The notes: generated by a model not told the origin, from the letters alone. A stretch of 64,000 nucleotides of DNA from an uncultured Prevotella sp. (GCA_934202525.1 CAKPYB010000010.1:1-64000); one strand, 5' to 3'; counted from the first letter of the stretch, positions 1-9,953 are shown. Numbers and translations are program-made.

Positions 1-2325
1 GCCGTGAGCGATGAGGCGAGAGCCAAGGCGCAGGAGGCGAAGAAGAGCGGCAACATCAAGCGCTACCAGAGTCTGAGTTTCTGGACTCCGAACATCAATA
101 TCTTCCGCGACCCGCGATGGGGGCGTGGACAGGAAACCTATGGCGAGGACCCTTATCTTACTACCCGAATGGGACTTGCCGTGGTGAATGGCTTGCAGGG
201 ACAGACCTTCGATGGCAAACCGATGTCGGCTCCGGGAGTTCTGGCTCCGGCTTCCTCACAATCTCCCCAATACGTCAAACTCCTAGCCTGTGCCAAGCAC
301 TTTGCCGTGCATAGCGGTCCGGAATGGAACCGCCACAGTTTCAATGTAGAGGATTTGCCTGAGCGTGATTTGTGGGAGACTTATCTGCCTGCCTTCAAAT
401 CGCTGGTGCAGGATGGAAATGTGGCTGAGGTGATGTGCGCCTATCAGCGCATTGACGGGGCACCTTGTTGCAGCAATGCCCGATATGAGCGTCAGATTCT
501 CCGTGATGAATGGGGATTCAAGGGATTGATAACTTCCGATTGCGGAGCCATCAACGACTTCTATGTGCCTGGCAGACATGGTACGGCGAAGACTCCGGCT
601 GAGGCTACGGCGCAGGCGATTGGTGCCGGAACCGATGTGGAATGCGGAAGCGTTTTCCGTTCGCTCCCTGAGGCGGTGAAGACGGGAATGATCAGCGAGG
701 AAAAGGTGAACGAGAGCTTGAAGCGCCTGCTGGAAGCCCGTTTCCGTCTGGGCGATTTCGATCAGGACGAGCAGGTGGCGTGGACTCAGATTCCTTCTTC
801 CGTCATCGCCAGCGAAGCGCATAAGGAATTGGCGGAGAAAATGGCTGAAGAGGGCATCGTGCTTCTTCAGAACCGGAACAATCTCCTACCGCTGAAACCA
901 TCAGAAATGAAAATCGTAGTGATGGGTCCGAATGCCAACGATTCCATCATGCAGTGGGGCAACTATTCGGGTTATCCTACTTCTACCACAACCATTCTGC
1001 AGGGCATCAGAAAATATGTGAAGGACGCCAAGTATATTCCTGCCTGCACATTGACCAGAAATGAGGTTTCTGAGAGCCGGTTCAATCTCCTGACTTCAGC
1101 CGATGGCAGCAAGGGCATGAAGGCTACTTATTGGAACAATGCAGAGATGAAGGGCGAGCCGGTGGCTACAGCCGTGATGACTTCGCCTATCAACCAGAGC
1201 AATGGCGGAAATACCGTCTTTGCACCGGGTGTGAATCTTACCAATTTCTCTGCCCGATATGAGGGTGTCTTCACTCCAGAACAGGATGAAACCTTGAATA
1301 TCAGAATGGGATGCGATGATGGTTACCGACTCATCATTGATGGCGATACGGTGGCGAATGTATGGAAGGGTCGTGCCCGTGTGCAGATGCTCAACAAACC
1401 AATCTCCGTAAAGGCTGGAAAGCCGATGAAGATTCAGGTGGATTATTTCCAGAAAACCGATATGGCGGTGATGCAGTTTGACATCGTGAAGAACTATACG
1501 CCAACCGAATCTCAGCTTCTGACAGAGGTTGGCGATGCTGACGTGGTGGTATTCGTAGGCGGTATTTCTCCTAGTCTTGAGGGTGAGGAGATGAAGGTTT
1601 CTGAGCCGGGATTCAAGGGTGGCGACAGAACCGACATCGAGTTGCCGCAGGCTCAGCGCAAGGTGATGGAGATGTTGCACCGGGCAGGCAAGCGAGTGGT
1701 GTTCGTCAACTGTTCGGGCAGTGCCATTGCCATGGTTCCAGAAACAGAGAATGCGGAGTCTATCCTTCAGGCTTGGTATCCGGGCGAACGGGGTGGCGAA
1801 GCCGTGGCAAAGGTTCTCTTCGGCGAGGTAAATCCATCGGGCAAGCTTCCGGTAACCTTCTATAAGAGTACTTCCGATCTCCCTGATTTCCTTGATTATA
1901 CGATGAAGAATCGCACCTACCGTTATTTCAAGGGCGAGGCTCTCTTCCCATTCGGTCATGGATTGAGCTATACATCTTATGAATATGGAAAGCCGGCATT
2001 GAAGAAAGTGAAGAATTCTTCGGCTTATTCCCTGAGCTTCTCTTTGTCTAATAAAGGTAATAGGGAAGGAACGGAAGTGGCGCAGGTTTACATTAAGCGG
2101 ATGGATGATGCTGAGGGACCGATCAAAACCCTGAAAGCCTTCAAGCGCATTACTTTGAAAGCGGGCGAGAAGCAGCAGGTAACCATCAGTCTGCCTCGCC
2201 AGAGTTTTGAGGGTTGGGATTCCCAGACCAATACCATGCGTGTGGTTCCCGGCAAATATCAGATTTTCGTAGGTGGTTCGAGTGCTGAGGCTGCGAAGAA
2301 TGTGATAGAAGTGAAAGTGAAATAA
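1..2325 (+). CDS. GH3 family beta-glycosidase, 5'-truncated by the window edge
   Basis: Glycoside hydrolase family 3 enzyme, probably a periplasmic beta-xylosidase or beta-glucosidase releasing sugars from non-reducing ends. The visible 773+ residues open inside the GH3 N-terminal barrel (FWTPNINIFRDPRWGRGQE), so the signal peptide and roughly the first 90 residues lie upstream; the GTG at 4 is internal. The probable nucleophile is the Asp of LITSDCGA (near visible residue 179). A PA14-like insert sits at about 365-500 (begins MKATYWNNAEM), splitting the C-terminal GH3 domain, and a fibronectin III-like domain ends the protein. A SusC/SusD pair follows after a terminator. The PA14-containing architecture is common in xylan- or glucan-active Prevotella enzymes; the exact substrate cannot be read from sequence. 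Confidence 0.93.
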   Translation, partial: AVSDEARAKAQEAKKSGNIKRYQSLSFWTPNINIFRDPRWGRGQETYGEDPYLTTRMGLAVVNGLQGQTFDGKPMSAPGVLAPASSQSPQYVKLLACAKHFAVHSGPEWNRHSFNVEDLPERDLWETYLPAFKSLVQDGNVAEVMCAYQRIDGAPCCSNARYERQILRDEWGFKGLITSDCGAINDFYVPGRHGTAKTPAEATAQAIGAGTDVECGSVFRSLPEAVKTGMISEEKVNESLKRLLEARFRLGDFDQDEQVAWTQIPSSVIASEAHKELAEKMAEEGIVLLQNRNNLLPLKPSEMKIVVMGPNANDSIMQWGNYSGYPTSTTTILQGIRKYVKDAKYIPACTLTRNEVSESRFNLLTSADGSKGMKATYWNNAEMKGEPVATAVMTSPINQSNGGNTVFAPGVNLTNFSARYEGVFTPEQDETLNIRMGCDDGYRLIIDGDTVANVWKGRARVQMLNKPISVKAGKPMKIQVDYFQKTDMAVMQFDIVKNYTPTESQLLTEVGDADVVVFVGGISPSLEGEEMKVSEPGFKGGDRTDIELPQAQRKVMEMLHRAGKRVVFVNCSGSAIAMVPETENAESILQAWYPGERGGEAVAKVLFGEVNPSGKLPVTFYKSTSDLPDFLDYTMKNRTYRYFKGEALFPFGHGLSYTSYEYGKPALKKVKNSSAYSLSFSLSNKGNREGTEVAQVYIKRMDDAEGPIKTLKAFKRITLKAGEKQQVTISLPRQSFEGWDSQTNTMRVVPGKYQIFVGGSSAEAAKNVIEVKVK

Positions 2326-2344
2326 AATGCTGATATAAAAAGAG

Positions 2345-2381
2345 AAAGCTCGCTAAGATTTAGAACGTCTTGGTGAGCTTT
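2345..2381 (+). terminator. Rho-independent terminator after GH3 gene
   Basis: A 13-bp stem (AAAGCTCGCTAAG pairing with CTTGGTGAGCTTT, with G-U pairs) is followed by a TTCTTTT run. It separates the GH3 gene from the SusC gene. The hairpin is closely related in sequence to the one after the SusD gene at 6922-6960. Confidence 0.8.
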
Positions 2382-2441
2382 TCTTTTGTCTTAACTCTTA
2401 AGCCTGCGATTTTTTTTAGCAGTTTTTTCTAGGAAACGGAC

Positions 2442-2469
2442 TTTGAATCATACTTTTTTATTATATTTG
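2442..2469 (+). promoter_or_regulatory. Bacteroidetes-type promoter of susC/susD pair
   Basis: The -7 box TATATTTG lies at 2462-2469 and continues as TTTGCAAGC. A TTTG at 2442-2445 is a possible -33 element, but the 16-bp gap is shorter than the 19-20 bp seen at other promoters here. The ATG follows at 2514. Confidence 0.6.
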
Positions 2470-2513
2470 CAAGCGAAAATCGAATAGAACCTTGACTAAA
2501 CGATAATATAGTT

Positions 2514-5210
2514 ATGGAACAGAATTTAAAAACCATATTTTATGCGATGGGTGCGATGATTCTTGCGCCCCAAACCCTCAGTGCTCAGTCTGTGAACATC
2601 GAAGGCTTAGACTCTCTGCGCTTATCTGGTTCGGTGAGCGTGGTGGAACCTGAACTTCTGAAGAAGGGAGTGCTCAATAATGCACTGGATGCCCTGAGCG
2701 GACAGACGGCAGGTGTTAACGTCACTACCAATGGTCTTGACCGTATCGCTATGTTGAACTCCGTCCGCGTTCGTGGTACGACTTCTATCATGGGCGGCAA
2801 TGATCCTCTGGTGATTATTGATGGTGTTACATCTGATGTGGCAACGCTTGCCACAATCTATCCCGCCGATATTGAGAGCTTTACGGTACTGAAGAATGCC
2901 AGCGAAACGGCACTCTACGGTTCCCGTGGTGCTTCGGGCGTTATCCAGGTAAAGACCAAGAAGGGCACGGGTAAGGGATTCCAGATTTCTTACGAGGGCA
3001 ACTATGGCATAGAGGCGATGTACAAGAGTATGGAGATGCTCAATGCCGCTGAATACATAGCTGCTGCACAGAAGTATGGATTGGAGTATAACAACAAGGG
3101 ATATGATACTAATTTCCGCAAGGCGATTACCCGAACCGGAAATATCCAGAACCATTATCTTGCCTTCAGCGGTGGCACTCCGCAGAGCAACTACCGCGCT
3201 TCCTTCGGCTATATCGACCATAACACGATTATCCGGAGTAAGGGCTATCGTAATCTGGTGGCTAAGATTGATGTCACCCAGAAGGCGTTTGATGATAAAC
3301 TGACGGGAGATTTCGGTGTGTTCGGTTCATCTTTCAAGAACAATGATATCTTCGACAGTCAGATGCTTTTCTATTCTGCCGATGCCATGAATCCTACTTA
3401 TCCTTATGATAAACTGAACGGCAGTTGGGTGAAGAATGGGGCTGCATCTCAGGTGAATCCTCCCGGCGCCCTGCTCAAGGAACGCAATGATACGAAGAAC
3501 ATGAACTTCAATGCCCATCTGAAGTTAAACTATGATATTACAAACTCTCTGAGCGTTTCTGCTTTCGGATCATACAGTTATGCTTCCAACGAGAATAACC
3601 AGTTCTGTCCTACCTGGGTTTGGGCGCAGGGCAATCTCTATCGTGGAGAGTTCAAGAGCGAGAACTGGCTTGCCAATGTATCGCTTAACTATCAGCATTC
3701 GTGGGGAATCCATCATCTGAAGGCAATGGTGGGTGCTGAATATCAGAAGGATATCCGAACGGGATTCTGGACTTCGGCGAAGGGAATCACCAACAACGAT
3801 ATGTATTACCATAACATAGGCGCAGCCGCATCACGGCCTTTCGGTGGAACAGACAGCAACTACGAAGACCCGACCCTGGCTTCTGTGATGGGTAATATCG
3901 ACTACACCTTATATAATAAGTATAGCCTTTCGGTTTCCATGCGTGGAGACGGTTCTTCGATGGTGGGCAATGACCACACCTGGGGCTTCTTCCCATCCGT
4001 CTCTCTTTCCTGGGATATGAAGCAGGAGAAATGGCTCCGTTCTCTCAAGCAAATCACCATGCTGAAACTGCGTACGGGCTACGGACGCTCTGGTAATCTT
4101 GGTGGAATCTCTTCTTATACCACCCTGAATACGGTGCGGCAGAACGGCATTGTTTCGGTGAACAGTTCTCCTACGGTTACGATGGGGATGATCAGCAATA
4201 ACAATCCTGATCTGAAGTGGGAAACCCGCGCTACCTGGAATATCGGAGCTGATCTGGGTTTGTGGAACAACCGGCTGGTTCTGACGGCAGAATATTACTA
4301 TTCCAAGACCACCGACATGCTCTATGCCTATGATGTGCCGGTTCCGCCTTTCGCCTATGACAAGCTGCTGGCAAACCTGGGTTCTATGAGCAATCAGGGT
4401 TTGGAGGTTGGTGTTTCCTTCACCCCTATCCAGAAGAAGGATATGGAACTGAATATCAATATGAATCTCTCCTGGCAGAAGAACAAACTCCTCTCGCTGA
4501 GTGGTGAATATAACGGAATGCAGATGTCGGCAGCCGATATTACTGCGATGGGTGCCTTGTCGGGTGCTGGTCAGCATGGCGGCTACAACAATGTGGTCTA
4601 TCAGATAGTAGGTCAGCCGCTGGGCGTATTCTATCTGCCTCATTGCAAGGGAATCATTGAAGATGGAAACGGACATTACCGCTATGATATTGAAGATTTG
4701 GACAAGAACGGAACCGTAGATTTGAGTGATGGAGGCGACCGGTATATCGCCGGTCAGGCTACTCCAAAGGTAACGTTGGGCTCCAATATCAGTTTCCGTT
4801 ATCGCGACTGGTATTTTTCATTACAGATGAACGGAGCCTTCGGACATAAGATATTCAATGGTACTGGACTGGCCTACACCAATATGTCGAGCTTCCCGGA
4901 TTATAATGTGCTGAAGGGAGCGCCTGAGAAGAATATCGTAGACCAGAATGTTTCCGATTATTGGCTGGAGAAGGGCGATTATCTCAACTTCGAGTATCTT
5001 ACGCTGGGCTATGATATTCCTATCCGCAAGGGCGTGGTGCAGTCGCTCAGAGTATCGGCGAGTGTCAACAATCTTGCCACCATCAGCAGTTACAGCGGCT
5101 TGACTCCAATGATTAACAGCTACGTGGTGAACAGTACGATGGGCATTGATGATAAGCGAACTTATCCTGTTTACAGAACCTTCTCATTGGGTTTAAGTGT
5201 TCAATTCTAA
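2514..5210 (+). CDS. SusC/RagA-family TonB-dependent outer-membrane receptor
   Basis: Outer-membrane barrel that imports oligosaccharides with its SusD lipoprotein partner, powered by TonB. The 898 residues start with a signal peptide ending near residue 24 (TLSAQ). A plug domain (about 40-150) contains NALDALSGQTAGVNV and DPLVIIDGV, followed by ALYGSRGASGVIQVKTKKG, all hallmarks of SusC proteins. It ends in an aromatic residue (SLGLSVQF), as expected for Bam-assembled barrels. It lacks the N-terminal carboxypeptidase-regulatory-like domain of typical SusC proteins of about 1000 residues, which explains its short length. The SusD gene follows after 12 bp, so the two are co-transcribed. The substrate is unknown; the GH3 gene upstream suggests a plant glycan. 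Confidence 0.95.
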   Translation: MEQNLKTIFYAMGAMILAPQTLSAQSVNIEGLDSLRLSGSVSVVEPELLKKGVLNNALDALSGQTAGVNVTTNGLDRIAMLNSVRVRGTTSIMGGNDPLVIIDGVTSDVATLATIYPADIESFTVLKNASETALYGSRGASGVIQVKTKKGTGKGFQISYEGNYGIEAMYKSMEMLNAAEYIAAAQKYGLEYNNKGYDTNFRKAITRTGNIQNHYLAFSGGTPQSNYRASFGYIDHNTIIRSKGYRNLVAKIDVTQKAFDDKLTGDFGVFGSSFKNNDIFDSQMLFYSADAMNPTYPYDKLNGSWVKNGAASQVNPPGALLKERNDTKNMNFNAHLKLNYDITNSLSVSAFGSYSYASNENNQFCPTWVWAQGNLYRGEFKSENWLANVSLNYQHSWGIHHLKAMVGAEYQKDIRTGFWTSAKGITNNDMYYHNIGAAASRPFGGTDSNYEDPTLASVMGNIDYTLYNKYSLSVSMRGDGSSMVGNDHTWGFFPSVSLSWDMKQEKWLRSLKQITMLKLRTGYGRSGNLGGISSYTTLNTVRQNGIVSVNSSPTVTMGMISNNNPDLKWETRATWNIGADLGLWNNRLVLTAEYYYSKTTDMLYAYDVPVPPFAYDKLLANLGSMSNQGLEVGVSFTPIQKKDMELNINMNLSWQKNKLLSLSGEYNGMQMSAADITAMGALSGAGQHGGYNNVVYQIVGQPLGVFYLPHCKGIIEDGNGHYRYDIEDLDKNGTVDLSDGGDRYIAGQATPKVTLGSNISFRYRDWYFSLQMNGAFGHKIFNGTGLAYTNMSSFPDYNVLKGAPEKNIVDQNVSDYWLEKGDYLNFEYLTLGYDIPIRKGVVQSLRVSASVNNLATISSYSGLTPMINSYVVNSTMGIDDKRTYPVYRTFSLGLSVQF

Positions 5211-5222
5211 AATCAGAAAGTT

Positions 5223-6893
5223 ATGAAACGATATAGATTTTTATTTCTGCTGCTGGCTGCATTGTCTATGACATCCTGCCTGGACGAACATCCTAAGGAT
5301 CAGTTGGACGAGGATGCCATCTATGGCTCTGCATCTGATATTTATATCAATGCCGTGGCTTCTCTCTATAATTATATAGGTGGTGCCAACGAGAGCGAAG
5401 GCATCCAGGGCACCTGCCGCGGCATCTACGATTATAATACACTGACCACCGATGAGGCGATGATTCCGATTCGAGGTGGCGACTGGTATGATGGTGGTCT
5501 CTGGAATGCCATGTACCAGCATCGGTGGACTGCCGATGACCAGTCTCTTTATGATACATGGAAGTATATCTATAAGGTTATCGTGCTGGCTAATAAGTCT
5601 TTGGATATTATCAGCAGCAAGTCGGGGCTGCTTTCTGCCGCACAGCAGCAGGAATACCGCGCAGAGGTAAGAGCCATACGGGCTATGTTCTATTACTATG
5701 CCATGGACATGTTCGGTCGGGTTCCATTGGTTCTTTCCACTGATGAGCAGCGCTATTCCAGCCAGTTCCAAGGTCAGACGGATCGCAGTTCTGTCTTCCA
5801 TTTTGTCTTTCAGGAGTTGCAGCAGGTATTGCCTTCTCTTCCCGACCAGCACAGCAATAAGGAAGGCAATTATTATGGCCGCATCACCCAGCCGGTAGTC
5901 AACTTCCTGTTGGCGAAATTGGCTTTGAATGCAGAAATCTATATGTATGATGACTGGACCCAGGGTTATGCGAACCGTCCGAAGGGAAGTGACATTCATT
6001 TCTCTGTGCCGGCTGCTGACGCCTCTTCGCACGGTGGTGATAAAGAGTTGAATGCCTGGGAAACCTGCATTTATTATTGCGATAAACTGGCTGAAGAAGG
6101 CTATGTCCTAGAGTCGGATGATGCATTCAATTTCTCTACGCATAATGAAACATCGAAGGAGAATATCTTCACGATTCCGATGGATAAGAACATCTACACC
6201 AACCAGTTCCATTACCTCTTCCGCTCCTATCATTATACGCATGGCGGTGTCTTGGGATGGGGAAGTGAGAATGGAACCTGTGCCACGATTTCTACGATGA
6301 AAGCCAATCATTATGGCGAGGCTGATGAAGATGCCCGTTGCAAGATGAACTTTGTGGCGGGAGTGGTAAAGGTAGATGGTCATGAACTGCTGATGGATAA
6401 TGGAAAGCCGTTGGAGTATCAGCCTTTTGAAGTGGCTCAAAACCTGACCAACAGTAAGTTTGTCAAGACGGCTGGAGCGAGAATGGCGAAGTATGAGGTG
6501 GATAGAACCTCTTATATGGACGGCAAGTTGCAGAGTAACGACATAGTTCTTTTCCGCTATGCAGATGCTTTATTGATGAAGGCGGAGGCAAAAGTCCGGA
6601 ATGGAGAGAATGGTGATGAGGAGTTGAATAGGATTCGTGCCCGTGTAGGAATGCCTTACCGTAAGGCTACGCTCGATAATATTCTTGAAGAGCGGTTGCT
6701 GGAGCTGGTATGGGAAGGATGGCGTCGCCAGGATCTCATCCGTTTCGGCAAATTCACCGGTGCCTACGATCTCCGTACGCCTCTTCAGGGTGAATCCTCC
6801 GGCTACACCACTGTCTTCCCGATTCCTCAGAAATGTATCGATTTAAATTCAGAATTGGTACAGAATAAGGGATATGTCAATATTTTGAAGTAA
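5223..6893 (+). CDS. SusD/RagB-family nutrient-binding outer-membrane lipoprotein
   Basis: Surface lipoprotein that caps the SusC channel and binds glycan. The 556 residues start with a lipoprotein signal (lipobox LSMTSC, Cys19). SusD features are the N-terminal helical TPR scaffold, the AEVRAIRAMFYYYAMDMFGRVPL segment, and the C-terminal RYADALLMKAEAKVR and LEERLLELVWEGWRRQDLIRFGKF segments that typify the family. It lies 12 bp downstream of SusC and ends at a strong terminator. No dedicated surface glycan-binding protein or regulator follows, so this is a minimal utilisation locus. Confidence 0.95.
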   Translation: MKRYRFLFLLLAALSMTSCLDEHPKDQLDEDAIYGSASDIYINAVASLYNYIGGANESEGIQGTCRGIYDYNTLTTDEAMIPIRGGDWYDGGLWNAMYQHRWTADDQSLYDTWKYIYKVIVLANKSLDIISSKSGLLSAAQQQEYRAEVRAIRAMFYYYAMDMFGRVPLVLSTDEQRYSSQFQGQTDRSSVFHFVFQELQQVLPSLPDQHSNKEGNYYGRITQPVVNFLLAKLALNAEIYMYDDWTQGYANRPKGSDIHFSVPAADASSHGGDKELNAWETCIYYCDKLAEEGYVLESDDAFNFSTHNETSKENIFTIPMDKNIYTNQFHYLFRSYHYTHGGVLGWGSENGTCATISTMKANHYGEADEDARCKMNFVAGVVKVDGHELLMDNGKPLEYQPFEVAQNLTNSKFVKTAGARMAKYEVDRTSYMDGKLQSNDIVLFRYADALLMKAEAKVRNGENGDEELNRIRARVGMPYRKATLDNILEERLLELVWEGWRRQDLIRFGKFTGAYDLRTPLQGESSGYTTVFPIPQKCIDLNSELVQNKGYVNILK

Positions 6894-6921
6894 AGAAACT
6901 TGAATAGAGAACATGAAATAA

Positions 6922-6960
6922 AAAAGCTCGCCAGGACATTGAAGTTTATGGCGAGCTTTT
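6922..6960. terminator. Terminator between SusD gene and convergent receptor gene
   Basis: The 12-bp perfect stem (6922-6933 with 6949-6960, AAAAGCTCGCCA) is followed by TCTTCTTTT on the plus strand and preceded by an A-run, so it can act on both strands. It serves the SusD gene and possibly the convergent gene ending at 6967. Confidence 0.85.
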
Positions 6961-6966
6961 CTTCTT

Positions 6967-9015
6967 TTACTTCCCGAATCTGGAAGTATCTACTTCTTCA
7001 TGCTGCTTGGCCTTGTAGCCGCCGAAACGATAGGTGAGGGAGAGCCCGATGATTCTGCCAAAGTACATTTTGTTGATGACGTGCTGACCTCGATAGGTAT
7101 CATGCAGATGGTTGTCGCCCGTCTCGAAGATGTCGTTGCAGTAGGCTTTCAGCTGAAGCTTGTCGTCCTTGAGAGGCTTCCAGGTGAGGGCTGTGTTGAG
7201 ATAGCCTGAAGCTGGGATGTCGATGATTCCCTGAATGGCGTCGGTACGAACGGAAGCATCGAGGTTGAGAGTCACATGCTTGCCAATGAGAAAAGTGCCG
7301 TTCCACTGGGCTTGACAGAACCATTTGCTGCGGTCGAATGGGAGATCATAGAAGTGGGAATTCTTGTCGTTCTGATAAACGCCAGTGAAAGTAAGGCGAT
7401 TCTGCCACCAATTGCCTATGTTGATTGGGGCTGTGAGCATCAAACCTACCTGGTTTACATGGTCGAAGTTGACATGCTTGTATTCCATTTCCTTCTTCGT
7501 GTCGCTCTGGTAAGGAAGCTGACGGAATTCATCTTTCGAGTTGTTGAAGAAGAGACTTGCCACGTATCTGCTGTGCAGAATGTAGGTAAGCGAGAGGCTG
7601 AGCTCTCGTGAAGGCTTCAACGTCGGGTTTCCTACAATCTTTCCATATCCGCCCGCATTATAGGTGGTGAAGTTCTTCACCGACCAATAAGTAGGGTAGT
7701 CTCTGTCGCAATCCAAGTCGAATTGGATGACGTGTCCAGCCTTTGGAAGATAGGTGATGGAGAGTGTAGGGAAGAGGTTCCACTCATTCCAGATTGGGGT
7801 GTGGTAATATTCTTCCATGAGCGATGCTTCTATCGTGAGTTTTTGTCCGAACGACTTGCTGGCTCCTATGTAGAAACTCATTTGGTCTTCGTTTTGAATG
7901 GTGTTGCCATCAGAAGACTTGTTGTTGTTCTCCTGTGAACTCTTGTCTCTTGATGTGGTGTAGTTGATGCCGTAGTTCAAGCCCCAGTCTTTTCCTAAGT
8001 CGTGCTCCTGCTTGAGGTAAGCGTGCCATTTGTCGATTCGCTGCTGGCTTGTGATGTCGTAAATCTCATCGTAGAGACTGCTTTTCAGCCATTGTTCATC
8101 CGGTGAATTATAATAGGTGTATTCTGCTCCTGCCGAGAAGCCGAATGGTGTGGAGTAATCCAGACGGAAATTGTGAAACTGACTCTTGGCATGGATTCTG
8201 AGAAGGGATGTGAAATCGCCATCATCCTCTGAAGTTCCTCTCGTGTTATTGAGTTGTGAGGTGTAGGCAAAGCTGAGCTGATGATCCTTCGCCAGATGAT
8301 AGTTGATTCCCAGTCGGATGTTATGATTGAGATGGCGTTTGTTGTTGTCGCTATGTGTAGAGAAGGCATAGGAAGTGCCATCCGTCAAGGTGTGGGCAAA
8401 CTCATTTTCATAGTAATAATATCTCTTGCCATGACCGAAGGAATAGAGCATGTCTATTTCCCATTTCTTGTTGGTGAAGAGCAGAGAGACGCGCTCTGTG
8501 TAGCTGTTGCAGTTCTGGTGGGTGTAGCCGCCGAAGAGCTCGCCTTGCAGGGAGTGAAAGCCTGTGTTGTGCTTCAGCAGGAGGTTGATGACCTGTCCCT
8601 TTACCTGATAGCGGGCTGGGGCTGAATAGATGACTTCGGCGTTGGCGATACGGCTGGTAGGAATCGTTTTCAGAAGCGAATAGAGCTGCTCGCTCGTCAT
8701 GGTGGAAGTTTTGCCGTCTATCATCACGGTTACGGATTGGGCGTTGAGGGTCAAGGCGTCATCTTGTTCGCTCACGCCAGGCAGTTGCTTGATGGCTTCA
8801 TAAGCATTATCCACCGGATGGTTTTTGATGAGTTGAGGCAGGTCATAGGTCAATGCCGCTCCTTTCACCTTTACGATAGGTCGGTTGCCTTTTACCATCA
8901 CATCGGGGAGGGAATGGATGATGCTATCCATTCTCAGGGAATCATTTCTGTTGTCTTGTGCCCAGCCGGCAAGACTGAGAGCCAGGCAAGCGTTTAATAT
9001 AACCAATCTTTTCAT
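6967..9015 (-). CDS. TonB-dependent receptor-like outer-membrane barrel protein
   Basis: 682-residue outer-membrane protein. A signal peptide ends near residue 20 (SLAGWAQ). A plug-like region (about 30-150) contains DVMVKGNRPIVKVKGAAL, YEAIKQLPGVS and VTVMIDGKTSTMTSEQL, followed by a long aromatic-rich beta-barrel of the type annotated as outer membrane beta-barrel family protein. These proteins are distinct from SusC and often lie next to two-component or sigma/anti-sigma genes. It is divergent from the porin-like/HK/RR operon at 9228, sharing a 212-bp intergenic region. The ligand is unknown. Confidence 0.85.
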   Translation of the reverse strand: MKRLVILNACLALSLAGWAQDNRNDSLRMDSIIHSLPDVMVKGNRPIVKVKGAALTYDLPQLIKNHPVDNAYEAIKQLPGVSEQDDALTLNAQSVTVMIDGKTSTMTSEQLYSLLKTIPTSRIANAEVIYSAPARYQVKGQVINLLLKHNTGFHSLQGELFGGYTHQNCNSYTERVSLLFTNKKWEIDMLYSFGHGKRYYYYENEFAHTLTDGTSYAFSTHSDNNKRHLNHNIRLGINYHLAKDHQLSFAYTSQLNNTRGTSEDDGDFTSLLRIHAKSQFHNFRLDYSTPFGFSAGAEYTYYNSPDEQWLKSSLYDEIYDITSQQRIDKWHAYLKQEHDLGKDWGLNYGINYTTSRDKSSQENNNKSSDGNTIQNEDQMSFYIGASKSFGQKLTIEASLMEEYYHTPIWNEWNLFPTLSITYLPKAGHVIQFDLDCDRDYPTYWSVKNFTTYNAGGYGKIVGNPTLKPSRELSLSLTYILHSRYVASLFFNNSKDEFRQLPYQSDTKKEMEYKHVNFDHVNQVGLMLTAPINIGNWWQNRLTFTGVYQNDKNSHFYDLPFDRSKWFCQAQWNGTFLIGKHVTLNLDASVRTDAIQGIIDIPASGYLNTALTWKPLKDDKLQLKAYCNDIFETGDNHLHDTYRGQHVINKMYFGRIIGLSLTYRFGGYKAKQHEEVDTSRFGK

Positions 9016-9087
9016 AATCTTCTTATCTTTTTTTATCGTTCTATCTTTTTATCGTTCTTTCGGAAGAAACCCTCCCGATTTCGGTTA

Positions 9088-9118
9088 CAAAAGTACTGCA
9101 AAAATCTCGTGTCAGCAA
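9088..9118 (-). promoter_or_regulatory. Promoter of the 9015 receptor gene
   Basis: Read on the minus strand, the -7 box is TACTTTTG (9088-9095) and a TTG lies at 9116-9118, 20 bp upstream. The start codon at 9015 implies a leader of about 70 nt. Confidence 0.65.
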
Positions 9119-9214
9119 GGATTTATGATTATCAAGTCTTATCAGAAGTGTTATTTAGTCTTATCAAAATGAAAATATTTCTCCTTAAAAGAATCAATAT
9201 ATCTTATTTTTTAT

Positions 9215-9222
9215 TACTTTTG
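9215..9222 (+). promoter_or_regulatory. -7 box abutting the 9228 start codon
   Basis: TACTTTTG followed directly by CAAGC and the ATG at 9228. If used as in other Bacteroidetes promoters, transcription would begin about 2 nt before the ATG, giving a leaderless mRNA. No clear -33 TTG is seen. Confidence 0.5.
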
Positions 9223-9227
9223 CAAGC

Positions 9228-9953
9228 ATGAAAGAGAAACGAAGATTATTCATATTGGCAGTTGTGGCTTGCTTTTGTCCTTTGGTAATGCAAGCACAGG
9301 AAGTGAAGAGTGTTTCCTTGGATTCCTTTCCGAAGGCATCTTTGCCTAAGGAAGGTATGTCGTTGGAATATTCTCGTCCTTCGCTCGGTGGATTTCCTGT
9401 ACTTCAAGGCAAATCTTATTACTCAGAACCGAATGCACCTTGGATGTCGGAAGAAGGAAAACCCTTGGAGATTGCGCCGAATGCAATACCTCATTTTTCT
9501 CTTCCTTCCCCGATTTTGGGTACGATGGTGGTATATTCTTCGGGTATTGAAGTCCCAGGACTGATGAACAAGCAGACTGCAGGGGTCGTTTATCAACAAA
9601 ATTTCGGGCATTTTGTTTTTTCTCCTTATGTCGGGATAGAAAAGATAAACACGGGAGTATATGGATTCGGCAATCTCACCAAAGCTTCTTTTGGTGGAAG
9701 AATGGCTTATCAAGTAAACGACTGGCTCACAGTTGGATTCTATGGACAATATGTTCCAACGAAAACCTCTGATCCTAGAAGCGTCATCATGTCTCCTTTC
9801 AATCCCAAGAGCAGCTATGGTGGCTTCATGGAAGTGATGTTCAATCAACATTGGGGGGTAGGTGCCAAGATGGGACGAGAGTTTGCGCCACAAAAGAATG
9901 GTAAATGGGGATGGAAGAATACCACGGAGTTTTATCCGATTTTTAGAAAATGA
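9228..9953 (+). CDS. Porin-like secreted beta-barrel protein, unknown function
   Basis: 241-residue protein with a clear signal peptide (MKEKRRLFILAVVACFCPLVMQ, cut near AQA). After a proline-rich stretch (to about 100) come alternating aromatic beta strands (GHFVFSPYVGIEKINTGVYGFGN, WLTVGFYGQYVP, WGVGAKMGREF) like a small outer-membrane barrel. The only upstream Met is the first residue; the next Met lies inside the signal peptide, so the start at 9228 is firm. The histidine kinase gene follows 40 bp downstream. It may be an envelope component sensed or controlled by that system; I do not recognise a named family. Confidence 0.75.
   Translation: MKEKRRLFILAVVACFCPLVMQAQEVKSVSLDSFPKASLPKEGMSLEYSRPSLGGFPVLQGKSYYSEPNAPWMSEEGKPLEIAPNAIPHFSLPSPILGTMVVYSSGIEVPGLMNKQTAGVVYQQNFGHFVFSPYVGIEKINTGVYGFGNLTKASFGGRMAYQVNDWLTVGFYGQYVPTKTSDPRSVIMSPFNPKSSYGGFMEVMFNQHWGVGAKMGREFAPQKNGKWGWKNTTEFYPIFRK

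Noticed and set aside
1096..1959. 287-codon minus-strand open frame in the GH3 gene
   Set aside because: It is antisense to well-conserved GH3 and PA14 coding sequence and its product looks random.
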